Below are positions 26,660-38,946 of a stretch of 64,000 nucleotides of DNA, one piece after another (positions within the stretch are counted from its first letter, which is position 1; the number at the start of each line of letters is the position of its first letter). The position numbers and the translations under genes are program-made. Source of the DNA: Actinernus sp. WN-2022 (lineage: Eukaryota > Cnidaria > Anthozoa > Actiniaria > Actinernidae); NCBI GenBank assembly GCA_030867875.1, contig JAOWCC010000655.1:6921083-6985082 (forward strand), given 5' to 3'. The notes under the pieces were generated by a model. It was not told where the DNA came from and did not search any database. It saw only the letters and a program-made list of their open reading frames with translations.

Positions 26660-27560
26660 ATTGCTGAAATGAATTGACGTAAACAAAAACAAGAAAATGC
26701 GCGATAACGTTGTTATTGACAAAAAAAAGAAAAAGAATGGAATACAAGCATTTAGAGAAAAACAAAATGTAAAAAAACTATCCCCCGAATAAAACATGCG
26801 ACTGTCCAGTGTCACAAAGAATGGTGATATTAGAACCCCAGTCATCAGCTAGTTTACGCATGGAAATGCAATACAATAATTTTTTCAACGTTGATAAACG
26901 TGGGGAGTGGTCACCCAATCTCCCGAACCAGGGGCTCGTGTTATAAACGCTCGACTTAATGATTTTTTTTAAAGGTAAGGCACCAAACTGACAACCAAAA
27001 AAGCCTAAACAGATTTAAACACTGTTTCTTCGGTTATCAAATAGCTGTGTACTAAACGCCTGCACGGCATGCAAACAGGGCATTCACCATTTCAGACCTT
27101 AATTACAACGGCAGTTTTACGTTAACTGGATATTTGGTCAAAATGGCGCTTTACCTGCATGTTCCTGAGCTTCCTTGGCTAATAAATTGGCTAATAATTG
27201 ACTATCGGATCCTCCTTCTTCCTCCTCTGTCAGCTCCCATTGCGAATCTGGCCTCGCATTCGTCCAATACATATCCATTCATGTTTGGTTCTCCGATGTT
27301 CTCAAGAGTGTGTGATCAGTGCCCGTTATATGTAATCGATTGGGCGGGGTTTTCCCCATAGCTACGCACGTACGCTAAAATGACGTTTGAGCGATTGTAC
27401 GTTTGTTTGCCATACAAGGAAGGTGGGATATCCCCTAAGAACGTCCTTTGCTCTCAGTGTGGAAATAAAGAACTGAACAACCTTTCCAAAGAACTTGTTA
27501 TCATGTTGTCCAAAGCAAATAAAAAGATATAATAATTGATGTAAAAATATATATTCATTA
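26660..27560. other. Intergenic region
   Basis: Apart from the possible acidic minus-strand exon near 27180-27265, I see no gene. It contains A-rich runs and a short GC-richer stretch at 26890-26950. Confidence 0.3.
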
Positions 27561-27689
27561 ATTAAAAAAAGGAATGTAGTGCCAATAAATATTACCGGTT
27601 GTCATTGTATTACGTTGCGCACACTGGGAGTCGCTGAAAGTTGCCTGGTAATATATTTTAAAATAATAATAAAAAACAATAGGAGACGA

Positions 27690-28012
27690 TCGATTCAATA
27701 TCCACTCAGTTTTGGTTTTCTTCTTTTTCTAATAGAAGCATACCCTAATATTAATTTGTGGTTGAATAGTAACGAGTTGTCTCTAAAAGTTCGTAATTTT
27801 TCATCCCCTACCAAAAAAAAAAAGGTTCCCGACATTGATTTATACATAAACAACCAAACAGTATCACAGAAGAAGAGCGGTAAAATAACTTGGAATCCTT
27901 ATTGATTCAAATTTGTCATGGAAAACTCAAAGTCAAGAAATTTTAAAGAAAATATATAGAGGAATTGTTATACTTGCAAAACCCGAACTAGGACATTTCA
28001 CGTATATAAATA
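27690..28012 (+). pseudogene. Non-LTR retrotransposon reverse transcriptase fragment
   Basis: Over two frames the sequence reads VPDIDLYINNQTVSQKK then LGILIDSNLSWKTQ and ILKKIYRGIVILAK. This is the thumb/C-terminal region typical of CR1/L2/Jockey-like LINE reverse transcriptases (LG[VI]xIDxxLxWxxH). A frameshift separates the two blocks and no catalytic core is present. Confidence 0.65.
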
Positions 28013-28498
28013 TTTTAAATTGTAAATATATACATGTACAAACTAGTTTGGTGTCTGAAATTGGAAATTCACGGTACACTTTTCTGAAATTAAACAGGAC
28101 GTTCTGATGGAACGGAAGACTTTTCAACCTCAGTACATATCTTTTTGCTTGGAGGTTCCACCTAAAAAACAATGCTTCTACTCTTTGTAAGACATCTGAT
28201 ACAGCTTTGCGTTCCCTAGCGCTTACTCGCTGATGTGTGTTGAGCGACTGTATGCTTCTGTGACCTGTGCGCTCCATCACAAGTTTTTCTGGCACAGCTT
28301 TTGAAAGTGCAATTGTTATTGTGAATTAAGGAAATAAACATGAAGACTATATGATGGTTTGTGAAAGTTCATCTGTGTTGGCAGTAAAAGTGCTCGCCCT
28401 TAGGGAATAGTTTGTACGATAGCCTAAAATACCAGCGCTCTTACAAAGATTTGTTTACAACATTACATAGCATATTTTTGCCTATTACACAGCGCGTG

Positions 28499-29160
28499 TT
28501 ACCAAACGTTGTCACTCTCATTACATTTCACTTTGGGCTTTAAATAGAAGCCTTCAATACCTGTTACATCTGGGCATTTACTTAAGTACTTCCTAACAAG
28601 CCTGAGTATGCAGCGTTCGGGAGTGGCAAAGTTTTCATGCTGCTTGATCACTTTTCCTTTCAGCTTTCGACAGCTGTAGTCCCCCTGCAAAATTATTTTC
28701 GCTGAAGGATGTATATTGCAGTCGCGTTCACTCGTGGGCATCGCCTTCGATGACTTTCAACTGTTTGAAGCTAATACTTTGGTGCCCTTCTCCACTTCTT
28801 AGGCAAAGAACTTTCCGAAAAGGTAAACCAGACTGTGTACAAGAGTCTTTGGATCCCTATCGCCAAGGAGGCCTTTTGACCACATAATTTTATCTTCCTC
28901 TTCAATAATAGGTTGAGCTTGCTTGATGTTGGCTCCAATCCCTTTTTGCGTCAGCTCTTTCATTTAGCAATCCAGTGAGTTTTTAAAGGCGTGATACGCT
29001 GGCTGTTTAAAGACGTCAAGCTCAGGCATGCTGTTGTCTCTTAAGTACCTTTGTATCCCGACACAAAGTTGATAAAGAGAATTTGGAGGGAACTCTTTTC
29101 CGTCCTTTTTCCTTATTTCATAGACAAATATTTACACAGCCAAAATGCCAGGTCTGTGTC
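28499..29160 (-). pseudogene. Crypton-type / DUF3504 (KIAA1958-like) recombinase fragment
   Basis: Read on the minus strand, the order is FWLCKYLSM, EIRKKDGKEFPPNSLYQLC, GIQRYLRDN, FKNSLDC stop MKELTQKGIGAN, IIEEEDKIMWSKGLLGDRD and PERCILRLVRKYLSKCPDV with FYLKPK. This is the pattern of DUF3504 domains in ZMYM2/QRICH1/KIAA1958-like proteins, which derive from Crypton tyrosine recombinases. At least one frameshift and one in-frame stop show decay. The assignment is from memory of the family. Confidence 0.68.
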
Positions 29161-30410
29161 GCATATGGTCTTCAGCATGTCAATCGTGTTCTGCGTGATC
29201 TAAATTTAAGGATCTGAGTCAGTCACCACAATCTGACAGGACGCTATCAGTGTGAATTCATCTAGAATGACTCTTATATATTCCGAGCTATTCTGTTATC
29301 GTTCCCTTTGTTTAAAGTTGAGAATTTGCTTTAGACCAATGAAAAAATGTCCATGTTTTTTCTCTCGAATCAGTGTATTGAACTTGTTCATGAGAAAACT
29401 TCGCCAATGTAAAAAAAATGTGGCTGTTGCTAGTACTTACATTGCAAATGGTACCTATCCTCCAGCCTTTCCTATATTGACAAATTAATTCACTCCCACG
29501 TATGTTCTCTGGGACTTGATTGCGAACTTCCTGTATTCCACTATAACTGGCGACAGAGGACTGAGTTCCCTTTCCAGCTCTGCATCGCTCATCTCCAGCG
29601 ATGAAAATTAGGCTGTAACTGTTGAAATTGTAGTGTGTTAATGTGCTTGTGTCACCAATTCATACTTATTTTCTAACTTGTTAACAATGAGTGAAGGTGT
29701 TATAAAGTGTGTATTATGAGTAAATATTATGGACAATAGAAATATTATCATGAGCGAAGGTGTTAACTAAGTGTATATTATATGAATGAAGGTGTTAACT
29801 AAGTGTATATTATATGTCCAAGTACTATGGATACTAGAAGGATCTTAATTTGGGATGTTGCTTAGTGTAATTAAGTGTTGTGTGAATTGTAAATAGACTA
29901 TTATTTTGCGTTATGTATTAATGTATAAGCAAGCAAGCATACACTGCTAATTATTTATGACTGTTGAGTTGTTATTTAGGTGTTAGAGTAATAAGTGAGG
30001 ATGGTAAAATAAATCATCTGTTTCTTATATGGTAACAGTGGAATTATTTCTGTGATGTTCCAATGATGACAATGTTGTGTTGTATAAGTGTTTATGTTGG
30101 TTGTGTAAAGTTGATGTTGGTTAGTATCAGACGCTGGTTAGTTTCAGTGTTTTTTTTTTTTATAAAACGCTTCCACGTTGCGGACATTCAGAGACCAAAA
30201 ATCAGATTACAAATGCTTCCCAAACTTAATTTGAAATAACTGTGCTGCTTAGATGTATACATAGCACACCTTAGGTGGGCCTCTCTATTTTCAATTTTTA
30301 AAAAAAAATCCCTGTCATTACTCTTTTTTAATTAATATCTAAATGTCTGTTGAGGTACCTTTGAATCTGTATCTTCCTCTGTCTTGACTGGTATTTCTCG
30401 TATTCTAAAC
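29160..30410. other. Intergenic AT-rich region
   Basis: No gene supported. A 33-bp unit (gaaggtgttaactaagtgta...) is tandemly repeated twice near 29755-29820. A T-run is at 30152. Confidence 0.35.
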
Positions 30411-31243
30411 AATCTCTTAGAGTACTGCTCCTGGTCGTTCAGTACTTGTCTGAGGGGTTATTCTCTTGGACAACACTAGTAAATTTGTTCTCAACTGGCT
30501 GGACATAAATACAACCGATTGAAGTATACCCTGAACTGTAGATGTAAGCCCCTCTATCGTCGCCACAATTGGAAGTAGATTCATGTTGAGAATCGATGAC
30601 AATTTCTCTTCTGAAAGCGCCATGAAGATACAAAGTACAGTAACAGATACAAGAATAGTTGTTTTAGAAACGAACGAGGACGAACGTGGATTTTAAATGT
30701 TTAAAGTGTTGATGTAAAGGTTAGGCTCGGAGAAGCAAGAAAAGAATGTCCATCTTGACCACTGATACCACTAAACCAGAACTTCCTGTTTAACTCTCAC
30801 GGCTGGCAACACTGGTTCGACACAACCGTATGAAGTCTCTTTCAATCTCATGAACCAGTATGCTAATTCAGTATCAGCCTTTCGAGGTCAGATTAAAGTT
30901 TAGGAACCACTGTGCTGACTCGTACTAAAACTCTTCTGGACAACGGACCAATTCTCACGAACAACTTCTGATTAGTCACAAACCAGGCTGACAAGCTTCA
31001 GAACTACTTAAATACTGCTTATGTTTACACGTTATTTGTTGGAATTTTTAATCTTAATAATTGTTATGAGATTTCTCTTTAAAAAGCTCATAATTTTCTT
31101 TAAAAAAATGTTTTTTCTTCTAAAAACGTTTCTTCTTCTAAAAATCCCGTTAGGCTCTAAAAATCCCCCCCATAATCCGGATTTTTGTAGCTAGGCCTCA
31201 CAAACGATGAGAAATTGTTTTGTGACAGTCGTGTAAAACTTAC

Positions 31244-31436
31244 TTCTGATGGCGTTCAGGACCATTCCATCCAGCGGTGTCTTGCCATTAGTGCCTCTCA
31301 CATTGGATATCCGTTGTACTTGTTTAGGCACTAGATTGTCCAGGAGATGTAATTCAAAGGCAGCTGGTGTCGGGGAATGTTGTGCAATATTGTCCAAGCA
31401 CTCGCTGTATTTTAATGCCAAACTTTGGGTCTCCAA
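31244..31436 (-). CDS. Exon with BEN-domain-like sequence
   Basis: Bounded by an acceptor (GTCATAG) at 31437 and donor AGAA|GTAAGT at 31244. The text FELHLLDNLVPKQVQRISNV then GTNGKTPLDGMVLNAIRSK resembles the second half of a BEN domain (L.LF....L..S.v.G....K.pLD...l.aI). BEN domains bind DNA in chromatin factors and occur in some transposon and virus proteins. Other exons of the same gene may lie upstream at 31626-31860, 32145-32244 and 33682-33912. The domain call is tentative. Confidence 0.45.
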
Positions 31437-31625
31437 CTATGACTGTCAACATAAAATATATATCAAAAATATATTAGTGAAGATAACAATTTGGGCCTAA
31501 TACACCCAGATGATATACGCCTAATTTTGGTTGAAACATCTTGTACATTATATTGTGGCTTTGTTACAGGAACAGTATAGATGTATACCAATTATAGACA
31601 TTTCCTCAGCTATATCCGCACTTAC

Positions 31626-31860
31626 CCAGGGCACTGTGTTCAGCATCCATTCTGTTTTCTGCCTCGGAACCCTCAATTTCAGACAGTTCCTCTTCGATGG
31701 GAAGTGGTGGTGGTGTATTAAGAACTAGTTTGTTGATTTGTGGTACATGTATAGGTGTTGATGTGGATGGTGTTGATGTGGATGGTGTTGGGGAAGATGT
31801 TTGACAGGAAAACCCATGGGTTGCCGAGGATGAATTGTTTGGAGAGGCTTTGGCACTCAA
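31626..31860 (-). CDS. Exon encoding a Ser/Thr/Pro linker (possible BEN gene)
   Basis: The frame is Ser/Thr/Pro-rich (TSSPTPSTSTPSTSTP), then acidic (PIEEELSEIEGSEAENRMD), and ends at a strong donor CCTGG|GTAAGT at 31626. The 5' boundary is not clear. It would lie just upstream of the BEN-like exon. Confidence 0.4.
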
Positions 31861-32144
31861 AGTGGTGGTTTCGAGGATATTGAAAAGTTGCTAAATGCAC
31901 TCTGATAACGCTTGTGCATCCACTGTTTTTCAAGACCAAGTGTGCATTATTTTGACCTTTTGTTGGCCTCACATGTAATTAGCAGATTGGCAATATAAAC
32001 CTCTACAATTTACATGTATAGACGCAACATTCAAATCAAGAAATATTTTACAGTTCAACTATTTGCTTGATGGAGAATCGATATAAAAAATAAATAAAGG
32101 TTCATATGCACTCATATGCACACACAAACAAATGAAATAATCAC

Positions 32145-32244
32145 CTCTTTGTCGCCCATTTGTTCTACTACTTCTCCGCTTGTGCCCTTCATAGCTGTCA
32201 CTCTGTCTTAACTTATTTGTTTCAAAACAGGAGAGGTAATACCT
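32145..32244 (-). CDS. Small basic exon (possible BEN gene)
   Basis: A 100-nt segment between an acceptor (ACTGCTTTACAG) and donor AAAGAG|GTGATT, encoding a basic stretch (SDSYEGHKRRSSRTNGRQR). It is placed with the same minus-strand gene by orientation and position only. Confidence 0.3.
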
Positions 32245-32309
32245 CTGTAAAGCAGTTGTATGATGAACATAAATAAAACAAATTACATTCAGGGGACTAA
32301 ACACATATG

Positions 32310-33600
32310 TACAATATGGATATTATTTGAATTGGATACCCTTTGGCCATGATATAATTAGCCCTTTCGTAAAGTACAAAAGGACTGGGACCGATTGTGC
32401 AAATTGAAACGAATTCAAAACTAATTTAAAAAGTAGCCTCACCACAAGATAGGCCACAGAAAATTAGTATTTCTACTGAGTTTGAAGATATTTCAGTAAA
32501 TAAGAACTGAATAGCTACAGGAAGTGTTTGAATTTGTTTGAGGGATGGCGTCCCCCCAAACATTACTGATGAATTCTCTTATTTGTGTGATTTTGAAATG
32601 CTTGCTATTCAGATCTTATTTACTCAAACATCTTCAAACTTGTCAAACATATTACTAATTTCGATATAATCTTGTGGCGGGCTATGAATTTTATAAATTC
32701 TGTTAAATTTACACACTTGGTCCAGTGTAGGACTTTTCCATGCTGATACAATGTATAATACTCGTGATCCCCATGTGATTTATATTGCCTTGGATGCTGG
32801 ATCAAAAACACAGTTTTAGAAAGATTAACGATCGTTTGGAGGTGGAAAATAGCATTTACAAACAGGTTTTGCTAATAACAGAAATATGCATTTGTGTGTA
32901 ACTTGAAAGTCAGGTTTTTTGCCTCCACTACATGTACATCCACATGATTACATTCTTGCAAAAGGCCTATTAGTGCTGTCGTAAAACCAAAACAAAATGA
33001 CTGTAATTACAAAGCCAATCAGAGAAGCAAGTACAGTAAAAGCACAATGATCCAGTTCAGAACTGAAGTAATTCGTGATTGCATGGTTGTTATATTAACC
33101 AATCAGAATACAAGCAATTGTAGACAGCTGTCACTAAAATGGGTGGTTACAAGAGGTATACTGGTGCTTAACACATGCACCAGAAAATCAATAATTTAAA
33201 AAAGCACTACCTTCCATCACTGCCCTGGTCCAAGGGCATCGCCTTGTTCGTGAAGAACTTCATTGGTCATTTTTGAAAATGGAGGCATTATTTTGCGAAC
33301 GAACACTGGATAGAGCAAAAAGTTTCAACCACATGCAGATTAAATTATAATTGCAATGATTTTTAATTACAATGTCAATTTTATCCCAGCTTCCCAAGCT
33401 TACTTATCGTCATAGGCTACTTCGTACTTTATTTAGAATCTTTCTTTACCAAACTGAACTGTTCTTTATCTCGACTTAAAAACATGCACGCTATGTACAA
33501 ATGAGTTAAAACAAAATGATTACCTTTTGAACGGCTCAATTTGGGCTGTTGCAAATCGGTCTTAGCTCGACTGTGGAAGATTGTGGCGCCCTCATTCTAA
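32310..33600. other. Intron or intergenic sequence
   Basis: No coding sequence or repeat structure I can support. It would be intronic if the exons on either side belong to one gene. Confidence 0.3.
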
Positions 33601-33681
33601 CCTAAGTAATAGAAAGATTTACTGAGGAACTTTCAGATATAATAATTAAATATAAAAGAGTTTGAATTTTAAAAGTATTTT

Positions 33682-33912
33682 TCATTGTAAATAAATTACC
33701 TTGGCTTTACTCTCTTGAACAAATCCGGCAAACTTCTCATTGGCTAATGTTTTACATTTATTGCACCATTTAGTGCCAGGCCTGTAGGATACCATTTCGG
33801 AACCAATGCTGTCAAACACGGCATATAAACGCTGGGGGATAGGGACACTAGCCAAACTATGACCATGTCTCCAAGATGCCGGACAGGAGCAACGACTAAC
33901 TTGCCGTATCAC
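33682..33912 (-). CDS. Exon with CxxC motif (possible 5' part of the same gene)
   Basis: The frame contains WCNKCKTLANEKFAGFVQES and ends at a possible donor AAG|GTAATT near 33703. A CpG-rich patch at about 34350-34425 lies upstream and could be the promoter. The domain is not recognised. Confidence 0.28.
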   Translation of the reverse strand: MIRQVSRCSCPASWRHGHSLASVPIPQRLYAVFDSIGSEMVSYRPGTKWCNKCKTLANEKFAGFVQESKAKVIYLQ

Positions 33913-33949
33913 TTTGTTTCGGTGCCGTAGGCAAATCCAAGAGCCAAAC

Positions 33950-35130
33950 GGGATATTTCCAGCCCTGGTTAACTCTCTGTTGGCCAGTCGTAGTTGTTTG
34001 TAAGGATGTTTTGATTATCCTTGTCTTGTTTTAGCTTCCTTCACACAGTGTTTTACCATACACATACGCATTCGAAAACAATCAGTAGTTACAAGAAACA
34101 ACAAAACATCCACGTCTGCATAGCTTCGGCGCCGGCCACCACACAAAGGCCTAGAACGTTTTTAGTAAACACATTTAACACTTAATAAATCATATATATC
34201 ATTATTCAAACAATCTTTAGCCTATGGAAGTCTTAAGCTTAGCTTTTAAGTAGTTTTCTTATTTTTTGACAAAACAGTTCACAAATGGATACTTTTAAGC
34301 AGAAATTTTAAAATCACGGCATGTGACTGTTGTTTAATTTCAGTTTTCGCGGGAAACTGGGGGCGGCCGCGCGCTGACAAGAAATAGCAGATACGCATGC
34401 TCGTAACGTTTTGCCGCGGTGTGGTAATTAGCACATGTTTGGATGTAGTTCGGTTTATAAAATGGTTTAGGGCAAATATACTGACCTAACTACTACCCTT
34501 ATAATAGATGAATACAGAACAGACATAACCAGGGACATAAACTACCTTGATTTAAGAAAACTAAATAATTTCTAAAGGAACTGTGAGATTTATAAACACA
34601 CTACATGTAGGTTGACCCACACAATATTGACTACCATTTAACAATATTCTTTGAAAGGAAAATGAGCAAACATAACTAATACACTAAATCATAAAACCTA
34701 CATGTGTAGTAAACGTAATTACCACTAGTAACTGCATAATAAGTCTTAAACTTCCATAAACATACATGTACTCTGAGATGCTAATATTCGCTAACTGGTA
34801 TAACTAGAAGTTTACTGAATATATAACTAATATATTAAAGCAGTTGCAAAGGAAATAGGCCATACCTGGTGATATCGTAGCACACTATTAACCAACTTGG
34901 TTCCCATTGCAAATGAATCAACGCAAATGAGTTCAAGATCGTCCAAAAACTGAATAAAATGTTCCCTAATTAAATGTAAGAGCAGGGAGTGCCCTTACCT
35001 TGAATTATACCAAATAAGGTGCTGGAAGTCAGACGATAGGAGATTAGAAACTACTTAGAATACCACTTGTAGATAAAAACCCTGTAAAACTAGTAAAACG
35101 AGATAATCCAAGGTCAAGGGAGCAGAATAA
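33950..35130. other. Non-coding region with a CpG-rich patch
   Basis: CpG-rich bases at about 34350-34425 (including gcggccgcgcgc) stand out from AT-rich surroundings and may be a promoter. The remainder shows nothing I can support. Confidence 0.35.
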
Positions 35131-35210
35131 CAGTGTTTTGTGACCCTGTGACATGTTCATTACCACCAGACCCCTTGTGTCCGGGTTTGATGACAATATC
35201 TTGTCGTTGG

Positions 35211-37029
35211 TTAAAGTCGCAGTGTCACGGTACTGCGCATGTGTGAAAATCTGATGATTTTAGAACTGACGTTCCGGCCCGGAACGAAGTTCTCAGAGGT
35301 GTGAAATATCGATTTTTAAATCGACTTCATCAGTGTTCTTTTTGAACTCATCCTTGCCTCCTTTGGCCATTTATGGAAATGTAAGATGTGCTTAAATAAG
35401 TTTTAGTTATTTGTTTATTCAAAATTAGTCGTTGAGACTGCAACACAACTAAAACAAAAAAGCATAAGTGATGCTTACCGGCGGGGAAAACGGCCACTCA
35501 GTACTCTGAATACAGCAGCCGAAAAACGCAAGAAATTGGAAACTTTTTGGCATTCCAACCAGAAGCGAAGAAGGGTTTGGATGTCCAGTAGAGTTCACGA
35601 AACACATGGCAGTTTTCAACAGCGATACGAAGAAATATATATCTACGGCTTAGAAACGAGGCTGAAATTATATGAAATGACCGGAGTGCAAAGACTGTAC
35701 GAAAAGTTAGATAAAACCTTTATTTGCTGGCAAAAAAAACTCATGAACTCAAACACGATAGCCTTGTGAGCAGTCGACATACATATGAAGCTATAGAAGT
35801 TATGATCGACTACGTGAGAGTCTGCAAACATCGATCTGCTATGAAACCGCTTGTCAGTATACGCACTTCGTGACAAGCGAACTTTTCTACTTTCGACACA
35901 CGGTCGCTAAACTGTACGAAATCTCCAAGAATAAATTCCTAATGTCCAAACTAACGGGAAAAACTGAAAGAGGAAATCCTTGTGAGCAATCGACATACAT
36001 ATGAAGCTATATAAGTTATCATCGACTACATGAGAGTCAAACATCGAACTGCTATGAAACCGCTTGTGACAGTTTTACGCACTTTGATGACAAGCGAACT
36101 TTTCAACTTTCGACACACGTACGGTCGCTAAACTGTACGAAATCTCCAAGAATAAATCCCTAATGTCCAAACTAACGGGGAAAACTGAAAGAGGAAATCC
36201 TTGTGACCAAACAACATACATATGTAGCTCCAGAAGTGATTATTGAATACATGAGAACCCATAGAGCAAACTGATAATAATGATCTAACGTGCTATTAGT
36301 TTCACGGACATTTGTGACTACGTACTAAACTCGCGCTACAGCATAGCTTGAAATACTGTACGAAAACTCCCGTTTAAAAATTTCCTGATGCCGAAAGAAC
36401 CATAGAATCTTAAACAAGATATCTTTCTGACCAATCGACATAAATATTAAGCTGTGAAAGTAAGTTTCCAGTCCATAACAGCCGATAGTGCAAACTAGTA
36501 AACAGCCACTCGTAGTCCGAAAGTACTGAACATTTTAGCGCAAATGTATGTGTTACGTTTCCAAACTTTAAGACAAGAAATCGTCCATAGAATGTTCTAT
36601 ATTTTTTACAGCAGAGAACTGTGTTATTAGTTATGTAGAAATAAAACAATGGTGCCATTTGGAGAATTATTTCATGTCAAGAGTGCACAACGAAGAAATA
36701 TATATCTACGGACGCGAGCAGCTTGTTTCACTTTGGTCAAATTCGGACTGTTTCCGACTGGAAACAGCAAAAAATACAAGCAAGTAATTAAATATAGATA
36801 CCATTCTTTACTCAATGCTGTTTACCTTGGATGTAGGAAGAATACAATCCTTGTAAATCTCGCCATATACTGTGCATAACTACAATCTGTGAATACGGCT
36901 AACACCCGAACAGTCTGGCGTTTCCTGCAAATTATTTTGATTGATTCTCATTGGATGTTACACAATGCAGCTGTCATTTCAATGTCTGGAGACTGTGACA
37001 TGCGCAGTACCGTGACACTGCTCCTTTAA
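35211..37029. mobile_element. TTAA-inserted non-autonomous transposon (Kolobok/piggyBac-like target), 1.8 kb
   Basis: TTAA occurs at 35211-35214 and 37026-37029. The terminal inverted repeats are AG(TC/GA)GCAGTGTCACGGTACTGCGCATGT-like, shown here in parts: AGTCGCAGTGTCACGG on the left and its complement on the right. The insertion splits a Penelope-like coding frame. Removing the element plus one TTAA restores the frame exactly, which confirms the boundaries. Inside are about four diverged copies of a 220-bp repeat (starts near 35763, 35980, 36200 and 36423). No transposase is present. Confidence 0.82.
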
Positions 37030-37479
37030 GTCGGTGAATGCTTTTACGTTCACTATTAGATAAATTATCGGAGATGCAATTAGGTTTATTAGTGGTTTTA
37101 ATAGCATGTAAAGAAGCATTTAAAGCAGTCTCTCTATCAGCGGGAGGCGTTCAAGTGCTCTTATAGGATTAACAGGTTGGTTGGAATTAGAAGCATTATA
37201 ATCGTGAAAATATTCTTTTAAACGCATACGGTGGGAAAAGACATGTGTATCGGCTGTAACTTCCGGCCAATTAATGTATCGCGGAGTGGGCAGAAGGTTA
37301 AACCACGAGCGAGTATGAAAATTTCGTCCTGAGAAAGTGTTGTCTGAGTTATATTAATAACTGCGGTAGTGTCGAGTTTATTATAAATGTTCTTTATAGA
37401 AGAAAGGTTGGGTAGTTTATTTTTACGTCTATTGCGTTTCTTATTAGAGTATTATTGTTAGCGTGACTGTGGTTACTAA

Positions 37480-38946
37480 GGGGCGGACCATTAGAAAAGT
37501 GATGGGGGGGGGGGGGGTGGGACTTTTCTGACTTGCTCGAATTTTTTTTTAAAAGAATTAGTGGTGCACAATTTTTTTTGGGTGGGTAATCGGCCTGCAC
37601 GAATATTTTTTTTCATTCCATATTTTTATATAGCAGCATAAAGCCAAATGCATCAATAACATAATTGACATAATTAAGGGAGTGTTCATTATTTATGGTT
37701 TTGGGGGGGGGGTCGGCATTTCATCTGCTTCTCTTGTTAAAACTTGTATGACCCCCTATGAATAAATTAAAACTTAAATGACCCCCTATAAAATTGCTCA
37801 AAACTTTATTGCCCCCCCCCCCCCCCTAAAAAAAAGATGGATGTGCAAGAAAGAATGCAAATTGCATATGTACATGTAATCTATTAAATTTACTATTAAT
37901 GTTTCTAGATTTATGGTATTTTCCATGATACAATGTACATTACCTTTGTTTAGTAGAAAACACGTATATACATGTATTCTTCTGGAAATCTCTACCTCAC
38001 CGTCCTTCCCGGATGGGTACTTGAAATTGTACCATTAATTGGTAATGTGCTCCTGTTTGTGCATTATATTGCATTCTAGTGCATCATATTGCATTGTTCC
38101 GTAGTCTCAAATACGTTAATGAAAAAGAGCTCAGCATTGGCATTAAACTAATCTCCTGGACACCGATGCATTATCTGGGGATGTGCCTTTGATCATGAAC
38201 TTAGAGAATACCATCCTGTGTATAAAGTAAACAAAGCAGAATACATTTTTTATATGTTGCGAGGGCCGAAGGCCTGAGCCAAAATTTTTGAGATTTTACT
38301 GCTCTCTGAAACACTGGTTTCCAGTGTTCTGGAGACTAAACATTGGCATAGCATTACAACAGCAATTTCATTTTACAGTATGTCAAAACTTTGATGACCC
38401 CCCAAGGAGTAGGTAAAATCTTTGATGACCCCCCTAAAAAAGCACTTAAAACTTTTGTTGCCCCCCCATAATTTAACCGACCCCCCCCCCCCAAAGCCAT
38501 AAATAATGAACACTCCCTAATTGAGTCACTATTTCAAATATACTGTTTCAAAGTGCATTGCTTTGTCTCACGATAAATCCAGTTTCTCGATCCTGCCAGG
38601 GATTCTCTGCAAGTTAATCTTATAATTATACAGTAGTTGTTAATTTATGTGATATTTTGAATAGCAGAAAATAAAAGGATATATTATTGTTACTATGGTT
38701 TTGTGTTTCACGAAAATATGACTGTTTCCAATGATTGGGGGGATTTCCCCAAGACCCATTTTCTGGATAATGTGCTCAACCATGGATTATTACCTACCTC
38801 GTAGAAGACGGGGTTCTTGATCGAATTTTTTTTTTGTGTGCCGAAGCTGGTCGAAATTTTTTTCCTCTCATTTTTGCTTGCATGAATTTTTTTTTTGCTT
38901 TTTGCCCACCCCCCCCCCCCCCATCACTTTTCTAATGGTCCGCCCC
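37480..38946. mobile_element. MITE with TAA target duplication (Harbinger/ISL2EU-like ends)
   Basis: The inverted ends start GGGGCGGACCATTAGAAAAG and continue into a G/C homopolymer. TAA flanks both sides (37477-37479 and 38947-38949). The ends and 3-bp TAA duplication fit PIF-Harbinger/ISL2EU elements. No transposase. It carries another MITE inside. Confidence 0.8.
37678..38517. mobile_element. Inner MITE nested in the first, also TAA-flanked
   Basis: The inverted ends start GGGAGTGTTCATTATTTATG and run into a G/C homopolymer. TAA flanks both sides (37675-37677 and 38518-38520). It lies wholly inside the outer MITE, so it inserted later. Imperfect short repeats (tgacccccc) occur just inside both ends. 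Confidence 0.78.
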
